Source: Desulfobulbaceae bacterium
GTDB lineage: Bacteria > Desulfobacterota > Desulfobulbia > Desulfobulbales > Desulfocapsaceae
NCBI GenBank assembly: GCA_024640625.1
Contig: JAHEER010000014.1
Coordinates: 1-64,000 of the forward strand
Direction of reading: 5' to 3'
Length of the DNA: 64,000 bases
Shown here: in pieces, positions 26,159-35,393 of the stretch
How positions within the stretch are numbered: the first letter of the stretch is position 1
Layout of the letters: the number at the start of each line of letters is the position of its first letter
Position numbers and translations under genes: made by a program
The notes under the pieces: model-generated
The model's input: the letters and a program-made list of their open reading frames with translations, nothing else
Told to the model about the DNA's origin: nothing
Database searches by the model: none

Positions 26159-27442
26159 TCAAGGTCCAAAAAGCAGTTGCGGCAGCCAGGCGGTCAGCGG
26201 TGCGTAGAAAGTGATAATCAGCAGATCCACCAACAGGATCAACAGAAAGGGGAGGATTCTTCGGCTGATGGCTCCGATCGATGCTCCTGATATCGAGGCG
26301 GAAACGATCAGACAGATGCCCATCGGCGGGGTAAGCATGCCGATGGCCAAATTAGTGACCACGATGACCCCAAGCTGCACGGGATCGATACCCAGCGAGG
26401 GCACCAGGGTCATGATCATCGGCACCAGCAGAATGAGGGCTGCCGTGGTTTCCACAAAGGTGCCGGCAATCAGCAGCACCAGATTGATAAGCAGCAATAA
26501 TACAACCGGATTTTCAGATACGTTCAACAACCCTCCCGCCAACCTTCCGGGAATGTCGTCGATGGCAGCAACCCAACTGAAAATAGAAGCGGTGGCGATG
26601 ATGAACATGACGATCGCGGCTATCACCGAACCTTCGATAAAAATCGGGCTCAAATCTCTGAGGGCAAGTTCCCGGTGGATGAAAAAACCAACAGTCAGTG
26701 AGTAGAACACCGCCACCGCGGCCGATTCGGTGGCGGTGAAGATACCGCCTAAAATCCCGCCGAGGATGATACACGGTGCCCCCAGCGCCGGAATGGCGGC
26801 AACAAAATTACTAAAAAGGTTTGTCCAGCTGAATGACAGGGCGGCGCCATACCCGTATTTCCGTGAGAGCATCGTGGCAATGGCGATCAGCGACAAGCCG
26901 ATCATGATGCCGGGCAGAATGCCGGCGGCGAAAAGCCTGCCGATCGAGGCCCCGGTCAGAAAGCCGAAAATGATCATCGGTATGGACGGGGGAATGATTA
27001 CCCCGATGGATCCGCCTGCAGCCTGAACCGCGCCGGCAAAGTCACTGTCGTACCCCGACTTTTTCATGGCCGGAATGAGCAGGGCCCCAACCGCCGCGGT
27101 ATCGGCCGCTGCAGAGCCTGAGATACCGGCGAAAAACATGGCCGAAACCACCGTGACTGCAGCCAGCCCTCCAGGCAGCCAGCCAACCAGTGCATTGGCC
27201 AGGTCGATCAGCCGTTTGCTGATCCCCCCTTTCTCCATGATCAGACCGGCATACATAAACAGCGGCACAGCCATCAGATGAAAGGAGTCGGCGCCGCCGA
27301 ACATCTTCTGGATTACCACCATCAGTGAATGGTCGCCGGTGATCGCGATGGCGCCAATGGAGGCAACCCCAATGGCGATGGCAATGGGGGTGTTGCAGAG
27401 GAAAAGAACCAACAGCAGAACGAGAAGAATCGCAGCGCTCAT
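26159..27442 (-). CDS. TRAP transporter large permease (DctM)
   Basis: A 427-residue DctM protein of standard length with 11-12 helices. Typical motifs: L-P-G-G-L-A-A-V-T-V-V-S-A-M-F-F-A-G-I-S-G-S-A-A-A-D-T-A, GGSIGVIIPPSIPMI and G-M-L-T-P-P-M-G-I. It works with DctQ at 27439 (whose stop overlaps this start as ATGA) and the binding protein at 27953. Substrate likely a carboxylate. The LOR/SDH enzyme follows 184 bases downstream. Confidence 0.93.
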   Translation of the reverse strand: MSAAILLVLLLVLFLCNTPIAIAIGVASIGAIAITGDHSLMVVIQKMFGGADSFHLMAVPLFMYAGLIMEKGGISKRLIDLANALVGWLPGGLAAVTVVSAMFFAGISGSAAADTAAVGALLIPAMKKSGYDSDFAGAVQAAGGSIGVIIPPSIPMIIFGFLTGASIGRLFAAGILPGIMIGLSLIAIATMLSRKYGYGAALSFSWTNLFSNFVAAIPALGAPCIILGGILGGIFTATESAAVAVFYSLTVGFFIHRELALRDLSPIFIEGSVIAAIVMFIIATASIFSWVAAIDDIPGRLAGGLLNVSENPVVLLLLINLVLLIAGTFVETTAALILLVPMIMTLVPSLGIDPVQLGVIVVTNLAIGMLTPPMGICLIVSASISGASIGAISRRILPFLLILLVDLLIITFYAPLTAWLPQLLFGP

Positions 27443-27948
27443 GGTTTACCGCCAGAGGAGGGGGGCTCCTGAGGTTTTCTCCACAGAAAGGCGACGCCGT
27501 GGAGGGTAAAAATCAGACCGCTGAGTGGAATTATCGAAAATATCAGCCACTTCGGCAAAGACAGCGCGGGGGTGGTCTGCACCCTGATAAAATAGGCAAA
27601 GCTGCAGCCATACCAGATCATGACCAGAAAGAATATGAGGGAAACCAGGTGCACCAGCCGCTTGATTCTCTGCCGATTCTTGCGCTCCAGCCGTTTAAAA
27701 ATAACATCGACGCCGGGGTGCATGCTGCGGTGATAGGCGACCGTTGCGCCGATGAAGGTGAGCCAGACGAGCAGGTAGCGGGCCAGTTCTTCCGACCAGA
27801 ACAAAGAGTGATTGAGCACATAACGGCTGAATACCTGGAGGATGACGGTTGCCGTCATGGTGATACCGAGCAGGAGCAGGAACCATTCTGCATAGCGGTT
27901 GCAGGCGCTGCTTAACCGTTCGATGGTGCCTGCCGTGTGACGCCCCAT
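27439..27948 (-). CDS. TRAP transporter small permease (DctQ)
   Basis: A 169-residue DctQ with four helices: W-F-L-L-L-L-G-I-T-M-T-A, E-L-A-R-Y-L-L-V-W-L-T-F-I-G-A, a central polar loop K-R-L-E-R-K-N-R-Q, and a last helix near L-I-F-T-L-H-G-V-A. The motif SRYVLNHSLFWSEELARYLLVW is diagnostic. The stop overlaps the DctM start (ATGA) and the start is four bases after the DctP stop, so the three are tightly coupled. Confidence 0.92.
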   Translation of the reverse strand: MGRHTAGTIERLSSACNRYAEWFLLLLGITMTATVILQVFSRYVLNHSLFWSEELARYLLVWLTFIGATVAYHRSMHPGVDVIFKRLERKNRQRIKRLVHLVSLIFFLVMIWYGCSFAYFIRVQTTPALSLPKWLIFSIIPLSGLIFTLHGVAFLWRKPQEPPSSGGKP

Positions 27949-27952
27949 GGCG

Positions 27953-28927
27953 CTACCTGGTCTGTTCTAGCACTTTTTGCAGTAGATCGTGAACCTTCGG
28001 GTCGGAAAACAGATCGATGTCTTTGAGGTCGGCCACCTGTTTTCTGAAGGCATCGATATCGGGGTGCTCCTCGACCTGCATGCCTTTTTCTTTGAGCAGC
28101 GCCAGACGGGCCTCATTTTTCGCCCGGTTGTCGCTGCGCTGAAACTTGGCCGCTTCACACATGGCCTCCTGAACAAGCGTCCTGGTGTTTTCATCGAGTG
28201 ACTTCCACCAGGTCAGCGAAGCCACGTCGATGTGAGCCGAGTAGACGTGGCGGGTGAGGGTCATATATTTCTGGATTTCGTAGAACTTGTATACTTCGAG
28301 AACCCAGAGCGGGTTCTCCTGGCCGTCGATGACTTTCTGTTCCAGCTCGGTATAGATGGGCCAAGGCATGGGGGTTGGGTTGGCACCTAAGGTCTGCCAG
28401 ATCGATTTATGCAGGGCGGAGGACATGACTCTGATTTTCAACCCTTCTATGTCCTCGGGTCTGGCCACCGCTTTTCTCGAGTTGGTAAGGTTGCGGAAGC
28501 CGTTTTCAGAAAAGCAGAGCCCTTTAAAGCCTGAGCCTTCGAGACTGGTCAGGATTTCCGCGCCGAGGGGTCCGTCAAGGATCTGGTCGGCCTGCTGGTG
28601 ATCCTTGAACAGAAACGGGTAATCGATGACCCTGACGATCGGATCAAAACTGTCAAACGGTCCCGAGGTGATTACTCCCAGCTCTACTGTCCCGAGTTGA
28701 ATCTGCTGGAGAATTTCGGTTTCGTTGCCAAGGGAGGCGGAGTGAAATATTTTTACCTCGAGTTCTCCGTTCGAGCGCTGTTCGATGAGCTCTTTGAATT
28801 TTTCGGCGACGATGTTCTGGGCTGATCCCGGTTTGGTGACGACGCCAAGTTTGATCGTCGCCGCCTGGGCGGCGCTGGTGGCAATACAAAAAATGAGCAG
28901 GCTGAGACAGATAAGAAACCGCTTCAT
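27953..28927 (-). CDS. TRAP transporter substrate-binding protein (DctP)
   Basis: A 324-residue SiaP/DctP-type binding protein with a Sec signal peptide (cleavage near A-Q-A-A-T). The mature protein begins IKLGVVTKPGSAQ, has the H-S-A-S-L-G-N-E-T-E family block, E-G-L-K-I-R-V-M-S-S with the carboxylate-binding Arg, and Q-E-N-P-L-W-V-L-E-V-Y-K-F-Y-E. It starts the dctPQM operon on minus. The ligand is an organic acid, not specified by sequence. Confidence 0.92.
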   Translation of the reverse strand: MKRFLICLSLLIFCIATSAAQAATIKLGVVTKPGSAQNIVAEKFKELIEQRSNGELEVKIFHSASLGNETEILQQIQLGTVELGVITSGPFDSFDPIVRVIDYPFLFKDHQQADQILDGPLGAEILTSLEGSGFKGLCFSENGFRNLTNSRKAVARPEDIEGLKIRVMSSALHKSIWQTLGANPTPMPWPIYTELEQKVIDGQENPLWVLEVYKFYEIQKYMTLTRHVYSAHIDVASLTWWKSLDENTRTLVQEAMCEAAKFQRSDNRAKNEARLALLKEKGMQVEEHPDIDAFRKQVADLKDIDLFSDPKVHDLLQKVLEQTR

Positions 28928-29014
28928 CTGGGCGTATCTCCTGGTGATGGTTGGGGTATGGCTGTGATTTGAGTGCCCTCAAACTCTGCCTCTAAAAAAC
29001 TTCAAAGTCAACCG

Positions 29015-29572
29015 CTAATTTGGCTTTCTGGGAATGGTCTGCGGCGGGCGAACCGCCTCTGTTTCGGGAATTCCCCAGAGCATCTTTCGCCGGCTGCCAA
29101 TATAGCGGTAGTGATCGCGGGGACCAAGAATACCCAGCGCGCTTTTCCTTCCCCAGATCTGACTGTCGGCGATTTCCGGATAGCGGTGCCAGTATGCTTC
29201 GGCCAGAAGCCGTTCCCGCTCCGGATCTTCCCCTGCGGCAACCGGAGCGTAAATTCGTCCTTCCCGGCGTCCGTGATGCCGGTAATGCTCGCCGGCGCCA
29301 GTTATACCAAGAGGGCCGTCTTCTCCGTATATGGGGTGGGTTCGGATGTCTTCATATCTCAGCCAGTAGGCCCGGGCCAGCTCCACTTCGGTGGCGCGCT
29401 CCGCCCCTGCGTCCCTGGCCAGGATGGCAGCTGTTTGCTTGGCAAGACGCACCTTCGGGTCATAAATCTGCGAGCTGAGCAGGCCCTGCAGCCAGAGGAC
29501 AATGCTCAGAGCAAGTACCCCGGCAACGAGCCATCCGCGGTATCTACTTTTGGTCCTGTTCATCACATCCAT
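29015..29572 (-). CDS. Hypothetical membrane-anchored protein with two tandem about-50-residue repeats
   Basis: A 185-residue protein with a single N-terminal membrane anchor (about 11-29) and two tandem repeats. Each starts A-Y-W-x-R-Y-x-[ED]-I, carries a G-x-x-x-[AP]-L-G-I-x-G core, then [EDR]-H-Y-R-x-x-G-[RS]-R; repeat 1 is about residues 65-112 and repeat 2 about 120-165. The pattern recalls the R-Y-P-D-V...H-Y...G-x-x-E-G-R repeats found in some glycosyltransferases and surface proteins. It sits 30 bases after the VanZ-like gene on the same strand. The function is unknown. Confidence 0.6.
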   Translation of the reverse strand: MDVMNRTKSRYRGWLVAGVLALSIVLWLQGLLSSQIYDPKVRLAKQTAAILARDAGAERATEVELARAYWLRYEDIRTHPIYGEDGPLGITGAGEHYRHHGRREGRIYAPVAAGEDPERERLLAEAYWHRYPEIADSQIWGRKSALGILGPRDHYRYIGSRRKMLWGIPETEAVRPPQTIPRKPN

Positions 29573-29602
29573 CGATATTGTCGCAGCGCTTGTATGTGTT
29601 CA

Positions 29603-30421
29603 TCAATAAAAGATGATCCCAGGCACCCTGGTCAGCAGCGGGTAGGCGGCGAGGACGACGGCAGCCGCACCGAGAACGGTAATGCCATGGATATGCTCCC
29701 CGGTAAACCTTTCCTGGAAGAAGAAATAATAGACAGGGGCCGCCAGCAGCGGCAGGGTGACCCAGATCTCGACCACCAGGCCGCGATAAAATACCACCGG
29801 CCAGACCAGCAGCAGCACAGAGACAGACAACCAGCAGAGGAAAAAGGCGTCCACTCTGCCGCAGGATGATCCTCTGTTGGGGGAGAAAAGATGGAGTCCG
29901 TGCCAGATCAGTCCTCCTCCGAAGCTGCCCAGCAGGTTCACTGCCATGTCGCGAAGCCCATAGGTGCGCGCCGGATGAAAACCTTGCAGAAATTCGTCGT
30001 GGACGCCTAGGATTGTGCTGAAACCCGCAGAGAAAAAGAAGAGCGCCGAACCGTGGACAAAATGGGACATGGCGTAGCGGGCAACCAGGCAGAGAAAGGC
30101 ATATTCGGCAACATGAATGCGCTTGACAGGAAATTCGGGATCGGTACTCAACAGCCCAAGGCAGCAGAGCAGAATCCCTAGAGTTACACTTGTCTTGTGT
30201 ATCGATGGGGCAGCTTTGCCAAATTTGTAATGCACAAGAAGACTGAGGCCAAAAAAAAGGAATAGAATAGCCGCCGGCAGGAAAATAAAAATAGGGTCTC
30301 CGAACCTGGACGAAAGATATTTCCAGATTGGAAACATATTCACGTACACAGGCACCAGCGCGAGGCACAGGAGATAGCCGGCAGCGGCTCCGACTCTGGG
30401 TGAGGGGCTGCGAATCTTCAT
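29603..30421 (-). CDS. VanZ-like membrane protein
   Basis: A 272-residue protein with about eight hydrophobic segments. The middle (H-V-A-E-Y-A-F-L-C-L-V-A-R, then D-E-F-L-Q-G-F-H-P-A-R-T-Y-G-L-R-D-M-A-V-N-L-L-G) has the VanZ-type arrangement of Glu near a helix end, followed by the E-x-x-Q-x-x-x-x-x-R-x-x-x-x-x-D-x-x-x-N-x-x-G pattern. VanZ proteins lower teicoplanin binding in some Firmicutes, but most homologues have no known role. It is probably co-transcribed with the repeat protein at 29015. Confidence 0.75.
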   Translation of the reverse strand: MKIRSPSPRVGAAAGYLLCLALVPVYVNMFPIWKYLSSRFGDPIFIFLPAAILFLFFGLSLLVHYKFGKAAPSIHKTSVTLGILLCCLGLLSTDPEFPVKRIHVAEYAFLCLVARYAMSHFVHGSALFFFSAGFSTILGVHDEFLQGFHPARTYGLRDMAVNLLGSFGGGLIWHGLHLFSPNRGSSCGRVDAFFLCWLSVSVLLLVWPVVFYRGLVVEIWVTLPLLAAPVYYFFFQERFTGEHIHGITVLGAAAVVLAAYPLLTRVPGIIFY

Positions 30422-30661
30422 CTATTCATCAATGCGATTCTGAACGGCAGGCTGGAAGTGAGATTGCTGCTCATCAAAACTATCCTGTATTATCCTCATT
30501 GACAAGAGCGGCAAACAAAGATAAGACGCACCGCGGTTGATCAAATAGGGGTAAAATAAGGCCGCACTCTTGCCCCGCCACGCACCTTGTTTTAGGGTTC
30601 TGGTGTCCAAACCATATCCTGGAGCACCATTTACAATAATCTCATAACCGGAGGATGGGCC

Positions 30662-31324
30662 ATGACTCGACACACCCCGATTCATCTCTACCTGGCATTC
30701 TTTACAGCTGTATTGGTGCTGCTCACAGGTTGCTCCAACCCCTATTACAGCGCCATGGAAACCGTGGGAGTCCACAAGCGCGACATTATGGTTGATCGGG
30801 TTGAGAATGCAAGAGACGCCCAGCAGGATGCCCAGGAGCAGTTCAAATCGGCTCTCGAGCAGTTCGATTCGGTGGTGTCGCTGGAGGAGACCGACCTGAA
30901 AAAGGCGTATGAACAACTTAATGATGAATACGAGGAATGCGTGGCCATTGCCGATAAGGTCAGCGACAGAATTGACAAGGTGGAAGCAGTCTCCGAGGCG
31001 CTTTTCGATGAGTGGGCAGACGAGATCAAACTCTATGACAATAAAGAGTTGGCGCGGGCCAGCAAAGAACAGCTAAATAATACCAGGGCCCGCTATGAGG
31101 AGATGCTGTCCCACATGCAGGAGGCCGAGAAGAGCATGGAACCGGTGTTGCGTATTTTCAGGGACAACGTGCTTTTTCTCAAACACAATCTCAACGCCCA
31201 GGCCATCGGCTCATTGCAGGATGAGTTTGCCGGCCTGGAACTGGAAATCGACAAACTGATCGGGCGCATGAATGAAGCGATAGAATCGTCCAACGCCTTC
31301 ATCGCCGATATGCAAACCAATTGA
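30662..31324 (+). CDS. DUF2959 lipoprotein
   Basis: A 220-residue protein with a lipobox (V-L-L-T-G-C, Cys near residue 24), matching DUF2959: Y-Y-S-A-M-E-T-V-G-V-H-K-R-D-I-M-V-D-R-V. The rest is alpha-helical, rich in E/K/Q and coiled-coil-like, with K-H-N-L-N-A-Q-A-I-G-S-L at the C-terminus. It is exported and anchored by lipid, most likely to the outer membrane. No biochemical function is established. An AACCGGAGG ribosome-binding site precedes the ATG. Confidence 0.87.
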   Translation: MTRHTPIHLYLAFFTAVLVLLTGCSNPYYSAMETVGVHKRDIMVDRVENARDAQQDAQEQFKSALEQFDSVVSLEETDLKKAYEQLNDEYEECVAIADKVSDRIDKVEAVSEALFDEWADEIKLYDNKELARASKEQLNNTRARYEEMLSHMQEAEKSMEPVLRIFRDNVLFLKHNLNAQAIGSLQDEFAGLELEIDKLIGRMNEAIESSNAFIADMQTN

Positions 31325-31489
31325 TTTCTGTCCCTAGACTTCAGTAGCAGTCCTGAAGCCCCTGCTTTGCCAGAGGCGGGCAGGGACTTCGTCTGTCATC
31401 GGATTACGATGTCCAGAACCTGCATCTGCTTGTTATCTTCATTGATTACTTTTAATATGCAGACGGGTTAACTGGAGAACAGGGAGGCT

Positions 31490-33658
31490 ATGAACAGAGC
31501 TGCCTATTTTACGACTGAACTTGGCCTTAAAACGCTGGCCAGGATAGTCAAAGCATCAAGCAGGATGCACAACGATTTTCACCTCCCAAGCGGGCCGGTC
31601 ATTTTCGTAATCAATCATTTTACCCGTTTGGAAACCCTTCTACTTCCTTACTATCTCTATCAGTTGACCCACAAACCGATCTGGTCGTTGGCCAGCGACG
31701 CGCTGTTTCAGGGAGCCCTAAAATCGTATTTCGATCGCGTGGGGGTGGTGTCCACCCGGAATCCCCAGCGCGATGAGTTGATAATCAGAACCTTGATCAC
31801 CTCCGAAGCCAATTGGATCATTTTTCCAGAAGGGAGAATGGTCAAGAATAAAAAGCTTATCAGGGGCAAGGAGTTTGTCGTCGGTGACGGCGATGAGGCC
31901 CGTGCCCCTCACACCGGGGCGGCGATGCTCGGCCTTCGTGCCGAAATAATCAGACGAATCCTGATACTTCATCACCTGGACAACAATGGTGCAAATCATT
32001 GGCTCTGCCGACACCTGGGATGCAGTGAAGCAGACGAAATCGACTCCGCTAGCGTCAAGGTCCTGCCGGTAAATCTTACCTACTACCCCATACGGGCCCA
32101 TGACAACTTCTTGTCGGAGCTGGCCGCACGATTCGTTAAAGATCCATCTGAGCGTATGCTTGAGGAATTGATGGCTGAAGGGACAATGTTTCTGGAAGGC
32201 GTTGATATTGACATACGCTTCGGCAAGCCGCTCGATACGGCTGATTATATGCACCACGGCGTCGTCACTTCACTTCTTGAAAACCCGGTACGGCAGGGTT
32301 TTGATAATGATCCTGACCTTATAGCCTATTTGAAAAACTCTTCCCGCCGGATGATGCAGATCTATATGGAAAGGATCTATTCGGCAACCACGATAAATCA
32401 TGATCATATCCTGGCCTTTCTGCTGCGGAAGCGGTCCTTTTCCCCGTTTGACCGCATTGATCTGGCGCGCCACGCCTATCTGGCGGCCCGCGCGTTACAG
32501 GAAAATCAGCAACTTCGCACCTCGTTACACTGCTCGCTGGCTGAAGATCAGGTGCACCTGCTCAGCGATGATCGTTACCAGAAAGTCAGCAGTTTCCTCG
32601 ATCTTGGCTTGGAATCTCAATGTCTGATAGCTGAGGATAATCGGCTCAGGAAGCACAAAGACAAATGGTTTGAGTCCGCCGCCTTCCACCAGGCCCGGAT
32701 CGCCAATCCCAGTGAAGTGATCGCCAATGAACTCGAGCCGCTGAAAGAGGTCCAGAAACTGCTTACCAGAATTGGTTCAATGCCGGATTGGCTTGTCCGT
32801 CTGCGGATAGCGAAAATCCTCTATTCCTTTGATCAACAGCTTTTCAAAGAAGAACTGGCCGAGTGTGAAGCGGGGAGCGAAATCGACCAGCGCTTGTCCA
32901 CTTCTTATCTGCTGCCGGTTCGTTCCCGCCGGGCAGGGGTTGTGCTCGTCCATAGCTATCTTTCTGTCCCCCAGGAGATGAGAGAGATGGCAACACTGTT
33001 GAGGAAAAAGGGCTTCTGGGTTTACGGTATCCGGCTGCCGGGACATGGAACGGACCCGGCGCTGCTCTCCCAAAAAAGCCTGTCCGACTGGCGATCCGCC
33101 GTCGAAAGGGGCTACGCGGTTATGAGTGCACTCTGCACCCAGGTGGCTATGGTCGGCTTCTCGGCGGGGGGAATGCTGGTACTGGAACTCGGATCATATG
33201 TGCACCCTTTATCGGCAGTGGTCGCCGTATGCCCGCCCTACGTTTTACAGGATTATTCCAGGCGATTCATGCCGTCCAAGGATGTCTGGAATCGATTGCC
33301 TTCCCCTTGGAAAAGAAATCAAGGCAGCCAGAAGTTTGTTGATTTCGAACCGGAAAATAGTGATATAAACTATCACCGCAACCCGATCGCCGGCGTCGCT
33401 CAGGTTGGCGCGCTGCTTGACAGGACGCGGGACAGACTCAAACATCTGACGCACCCGGCGCTCATAGTCAGCGCCGATGAAGATCAGATAATTGGCCCCC
33501 GGAGCAGCATCAAAGTGTATGAGAAAATCGGGAGCGAAAATAAGGAACTGCTGAGGTTTTCCAGCGCCAGGCACAATATTATCACGGGAGATAGCTCCTC
33601 CGTGGCGCCGCGGGTACGGGAGGTCGTTGCCTCTTTTATCCTCAGTCACACCAGTTAA
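31490..33658 (+). CDS. Fused PlsC-like acyltransferase and alpha/beta hydrolase
   Basis: A 722-residue two-domain protein. The N-terminal half has a glycerolipid acyltransferase pattern: N-H43-F-T-R-L-E48 (the HX4D motif with Glu in place of Asp) and F112-P-E-G-R116. A linker of about 150 helical residues follows. The C-terminal 250 residues form a serine-hydrolase: V-L-V-H-S-Y (oxyanion region), GFSAGG with the nucleophile Ser near residue 556, an Asp in S-A-D-E-D and His in S-A-R-H-N. One protein could therefore transfer and remove acyl groups in membrane lipid remodelling. The fusion is unusual, though related ones may exist. The domain boundary is a single continuous reading frame. Confidence 0.82.
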   Translation: MNRAAYFTTELGLKTLARIVKASSRMHNDFHLPSGPVIFVINHFTRLETLLLPYYLYQLTHKPIWSLASDALFQGALKSYFDRVGVVSTRNPQRDELIIRTLITSEANWIIFPEGRMVKNKKLIRGKEFVVGDGDEARAPHTGAAMLGLRAEIIRRILILHHLDNNGANHWLCRHLGCSEADEIDSASVKVLPVNLTYYPIRAHDNFLSELAARFVKDPSERMLEELMAEGTMFLEGVDIDIRFGKPLDTADYMHHGVVTSLLENPVRQGFDNDPDLIAYLKNSSRRMMQIYMERIYSATTINHDHILAFLLRKRSFSPFDRIDLARHAYLAARALQENQQLRTSLHCSLAEDQVHLLSDDRYQKVSSFLDLGLESQCLIAEDNRLRKHKDKWFESAAFHQARIANPSEVIANELEPLKEVQKLLTRIGSMPDWLVRLRIAKILYSFDQQLFKEELAECEAGSEIDQRLSTSYLLPVRSRRAGVVLVHSYLSVPQEMREMATLLRKKGFWVYGIRLPGHGTDPALLSQKSLSDWRSAVERGYAVMSALCTQVAMVGFSAGGMLVLELGSYVHPLSAVVAVCPPYVLQDYSRRFMPSKDVWNRLPSPWKRNQGSQKFVDFEPENSDINYHRNPIAGVAQVGALLDRTRDRLKHLTHPALIVSADEDQIIGPRSSIKVYEKIGSENKELLRFSSARHNIITGDSSSVAPRVREVVASFILSHTS

Positions 33659-33961
33659 CTAACCATGCGGCAGGTGCTGCCAATCCCCTGGTGGAATAAA
33701 TTGCCGTTGGGGCCGGTCCGATTGTGTATAATAATTTTTGTTTTACAGTGCTAGAATATCTCATAGACGTGGAGAAAGTCTTATAACGACATTCTAGGGC
33801 AACAATTGCTCAGTCATCAGAGGATGAATTCTCATGATCATGCCGGCTTACCAAATTTGGGGCCGTTGGTGACAGGCAGAAATTGAGGCCTTCTGCTCCG
33901 CGGCGGCCGATGAGCGGCAGCGGTACTATCTCAGTACAAAACCGAGGAGATACTTGCTGTT
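33659..33961. other. 303-base intergenic region
   Basis: No gene is visible. A TATAAT hexamer lies at 33726-33731 but has no good -35 at the right distance. It likely holds the promoter of the operon beginning at 33962. A GAGGAGA motif at 33943-33950 is the ribosome-binding site. Confidence 0.4.
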
Positions 33962-34792
33962 ATGAAACTGAATAGCTTGGTTGTGGCAGCTCTTATTCTG
34001 CTTGCCCCTTCGCTGACCGTGGCAGCATCAAACCCATGGTCCGCTAAACTGCCGTTTGAGCAAGCAGTAATAACCTATGAGATCAGCGGCATGGAAGCAG
34101 GCCGCGAAGTGCTCTATATAAAGGATTTTGGCGGCCACACGGCGCGGTATCGTGAGACCAGCAGGACGATCCTCGGCCTTATCCAGAAAAGCAGCTCGAT
34201 CGAAATAACCACCCCGGATTGGGTATACTCGTTCGATCTTCAAAAAAGGACGGGCAGCAAATCCATCAATCCGCAGAAACTGATGAGCGAGGAATACGAT
34301 AAACTGAGTGCTGCCGACAAGCAGAAAGTAGAAGAAAATGTCCTCCATATGGGCAATGTCTTCATGGGCGGTCTACAGGGCAGCGTAGAGCAGAACGTAG
34401 AGGAGATATTAGGCTATTACTGTGATAAAACGACGGGGCTCGGGTCGACGGTGTATTCCATTCACGGCACCGGGATAAGCCTTCTGTCGGAGACCGATCT
34501 GATGGGGATCAAAATAAGAAGTGTGGCCACTTCGATTGAGAAGGGTGGGGCTGATAAGACATATTTCGAGCTTCCTCAGGGGATCGCTGTGCAGCATGAC
34601 AAGGAAGCCGATCAGATGGCGCAGATGATCGCCCAGCAGACCATAGCCGCCCTCAAGGATCCCGAGATCATGAGAAAGAAAGAGCAGGGATTCATGGGCG
34701 GGCCGTCTGGCGGACAGCCGGCGATTCCTGAAGAAGACCAGTTGGAGATGGAAGAAGCAATGAAGACCATCAGGGGACTGCTGGGAAACTAG
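33962..34792 (+). CDS. Hypothetical periplasmic protein (DUF4412-like)
   Basis: A 276-residue protein with a Sec signal (cleavage after V-A-A). The mature part is beta-rich: Y-E-I-S-G-M-E-A-G-R-E-V-L-Y-I, then T-A-R-Y-R-E-T-S, and G-Y-Y-C-D-K-T-T-G, which recalls the G-Y-x-C-x-K motif of DUF4412 lipoproteins. The last 60 residues are acidic, Met/Gln rich. It is followed eight bases later by the DUF4136 gene, likely co-transcribed. Function is unknown and the family call is tentative. Confidence 0.6.
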   Translation: MKLNSLVVAALILLAPSLTVAASNPWSAKLPFEQAVITYEISGMEAGREVLYIKDFGGHTARYRETSRTILGLIQKSSSIEITTPDWVYSFDLQKRTGSKSINPQKLMSEEYDKLSAADKQKVEENVLHMGNVFMGGLQGSVEQNVEEILGYYCDKTTGLGSTVYSIHGTGISLLSETDLMGIKIRSVATSIEKGGADKTYFELPQGIAVQHDKEADQMAQMIAQQTIAALKDPEIMRKKEQGFMGGPSGGQPAIPEEDQLEMEEAMKTIRGLLGN

Positions 34793-34805
34793 ATCGAGGA
34801 TGGAA

Positions 34806-35363
34806 ATGATGAAACGTATTTCTCTGGCGCTTTTGTTTGTAACCGTTTTCGGGTGTACGCAGCTGCAGACCGGCAGTGAGATTGACAGTGCCGCAGACTT
34901 TGGCGCACTGAAGACTTTTGGCTGGCTGCACGATGTTGACAAATCGGCTGAAGATGTCAGGTTAAATGATCCCAGCGTCAGAAAAACGGTGCGCACGGCG
35001 GTGGAGCAGTCACTTTCAGCGAAAGGGTATGAACTGGCCGAGCACCAGCAGGCCGATTTTCTGGTCGCCTGGTTCGGTGCCATAGAACAGAAAATAATGA
35101 AGGAGAACATAGATCATTTCTATGCTCCTTATGGATATGGAACCTTGTACCGGGATCCGGTATTAAACACCGAGTCCCCGCGGCAAATTCTCGAATATGA
35201 AGAGGGCACAATCATCATCGACATCGTCGATCCAAAAACCAAGCGCCTGATCTGGCGCGGCAGCGGCAGCGGCCGGATCAAGGAGGACCAGCCCGAGCAG
35301 ACCGCCCTGAGGAACCTGAACCGGTCAGTGACTAAAATCATGGAGCCCTTTCCCGCGCGCTAG
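34806..35363 (+). CDS. DUF4136 lipoprotein
   Basis: A 185-residue protein with a lipoprotein signal (L-F-V-T-V-F-G-C). DUF4136 features are present: F-G-A-L-K-T-F-G-W-L near the start, a V-R-x-x-V-E-x-x-L-x-x-K-G-Y block, A-D-F-L-V-A-W, and at the end G-T-I-I-I-D-I-V-D-P-K-T-K-R-L-I-W-R-G. These are envelope proteins of unknown role. Three ATGs (34800, 34806, 34809) are possible; GAGG at 34796-34799 fits 34806 or 34809 best. Confidence 0.85.
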   Translation: MMKRISLALLFVTVFGCTQLQTGSEIDSAADFGALKTFGWLHDVDKSAEDVRLNDPSVRKTVRTAVEQSLSAKGYELAEHQQADFLVAWFGAIEQKIMKENIDHFYAPYGYGTLYRDPVLNTESPRQILEYEEGTIIIDIVDPKTKRLIWRGSGSGRIKEDQPEQTALRNLNRSVTKIMEPFPAR

Positions 35364-35393
35364 CATCCTCGACCGGGTAATCTTTCAACCTCA

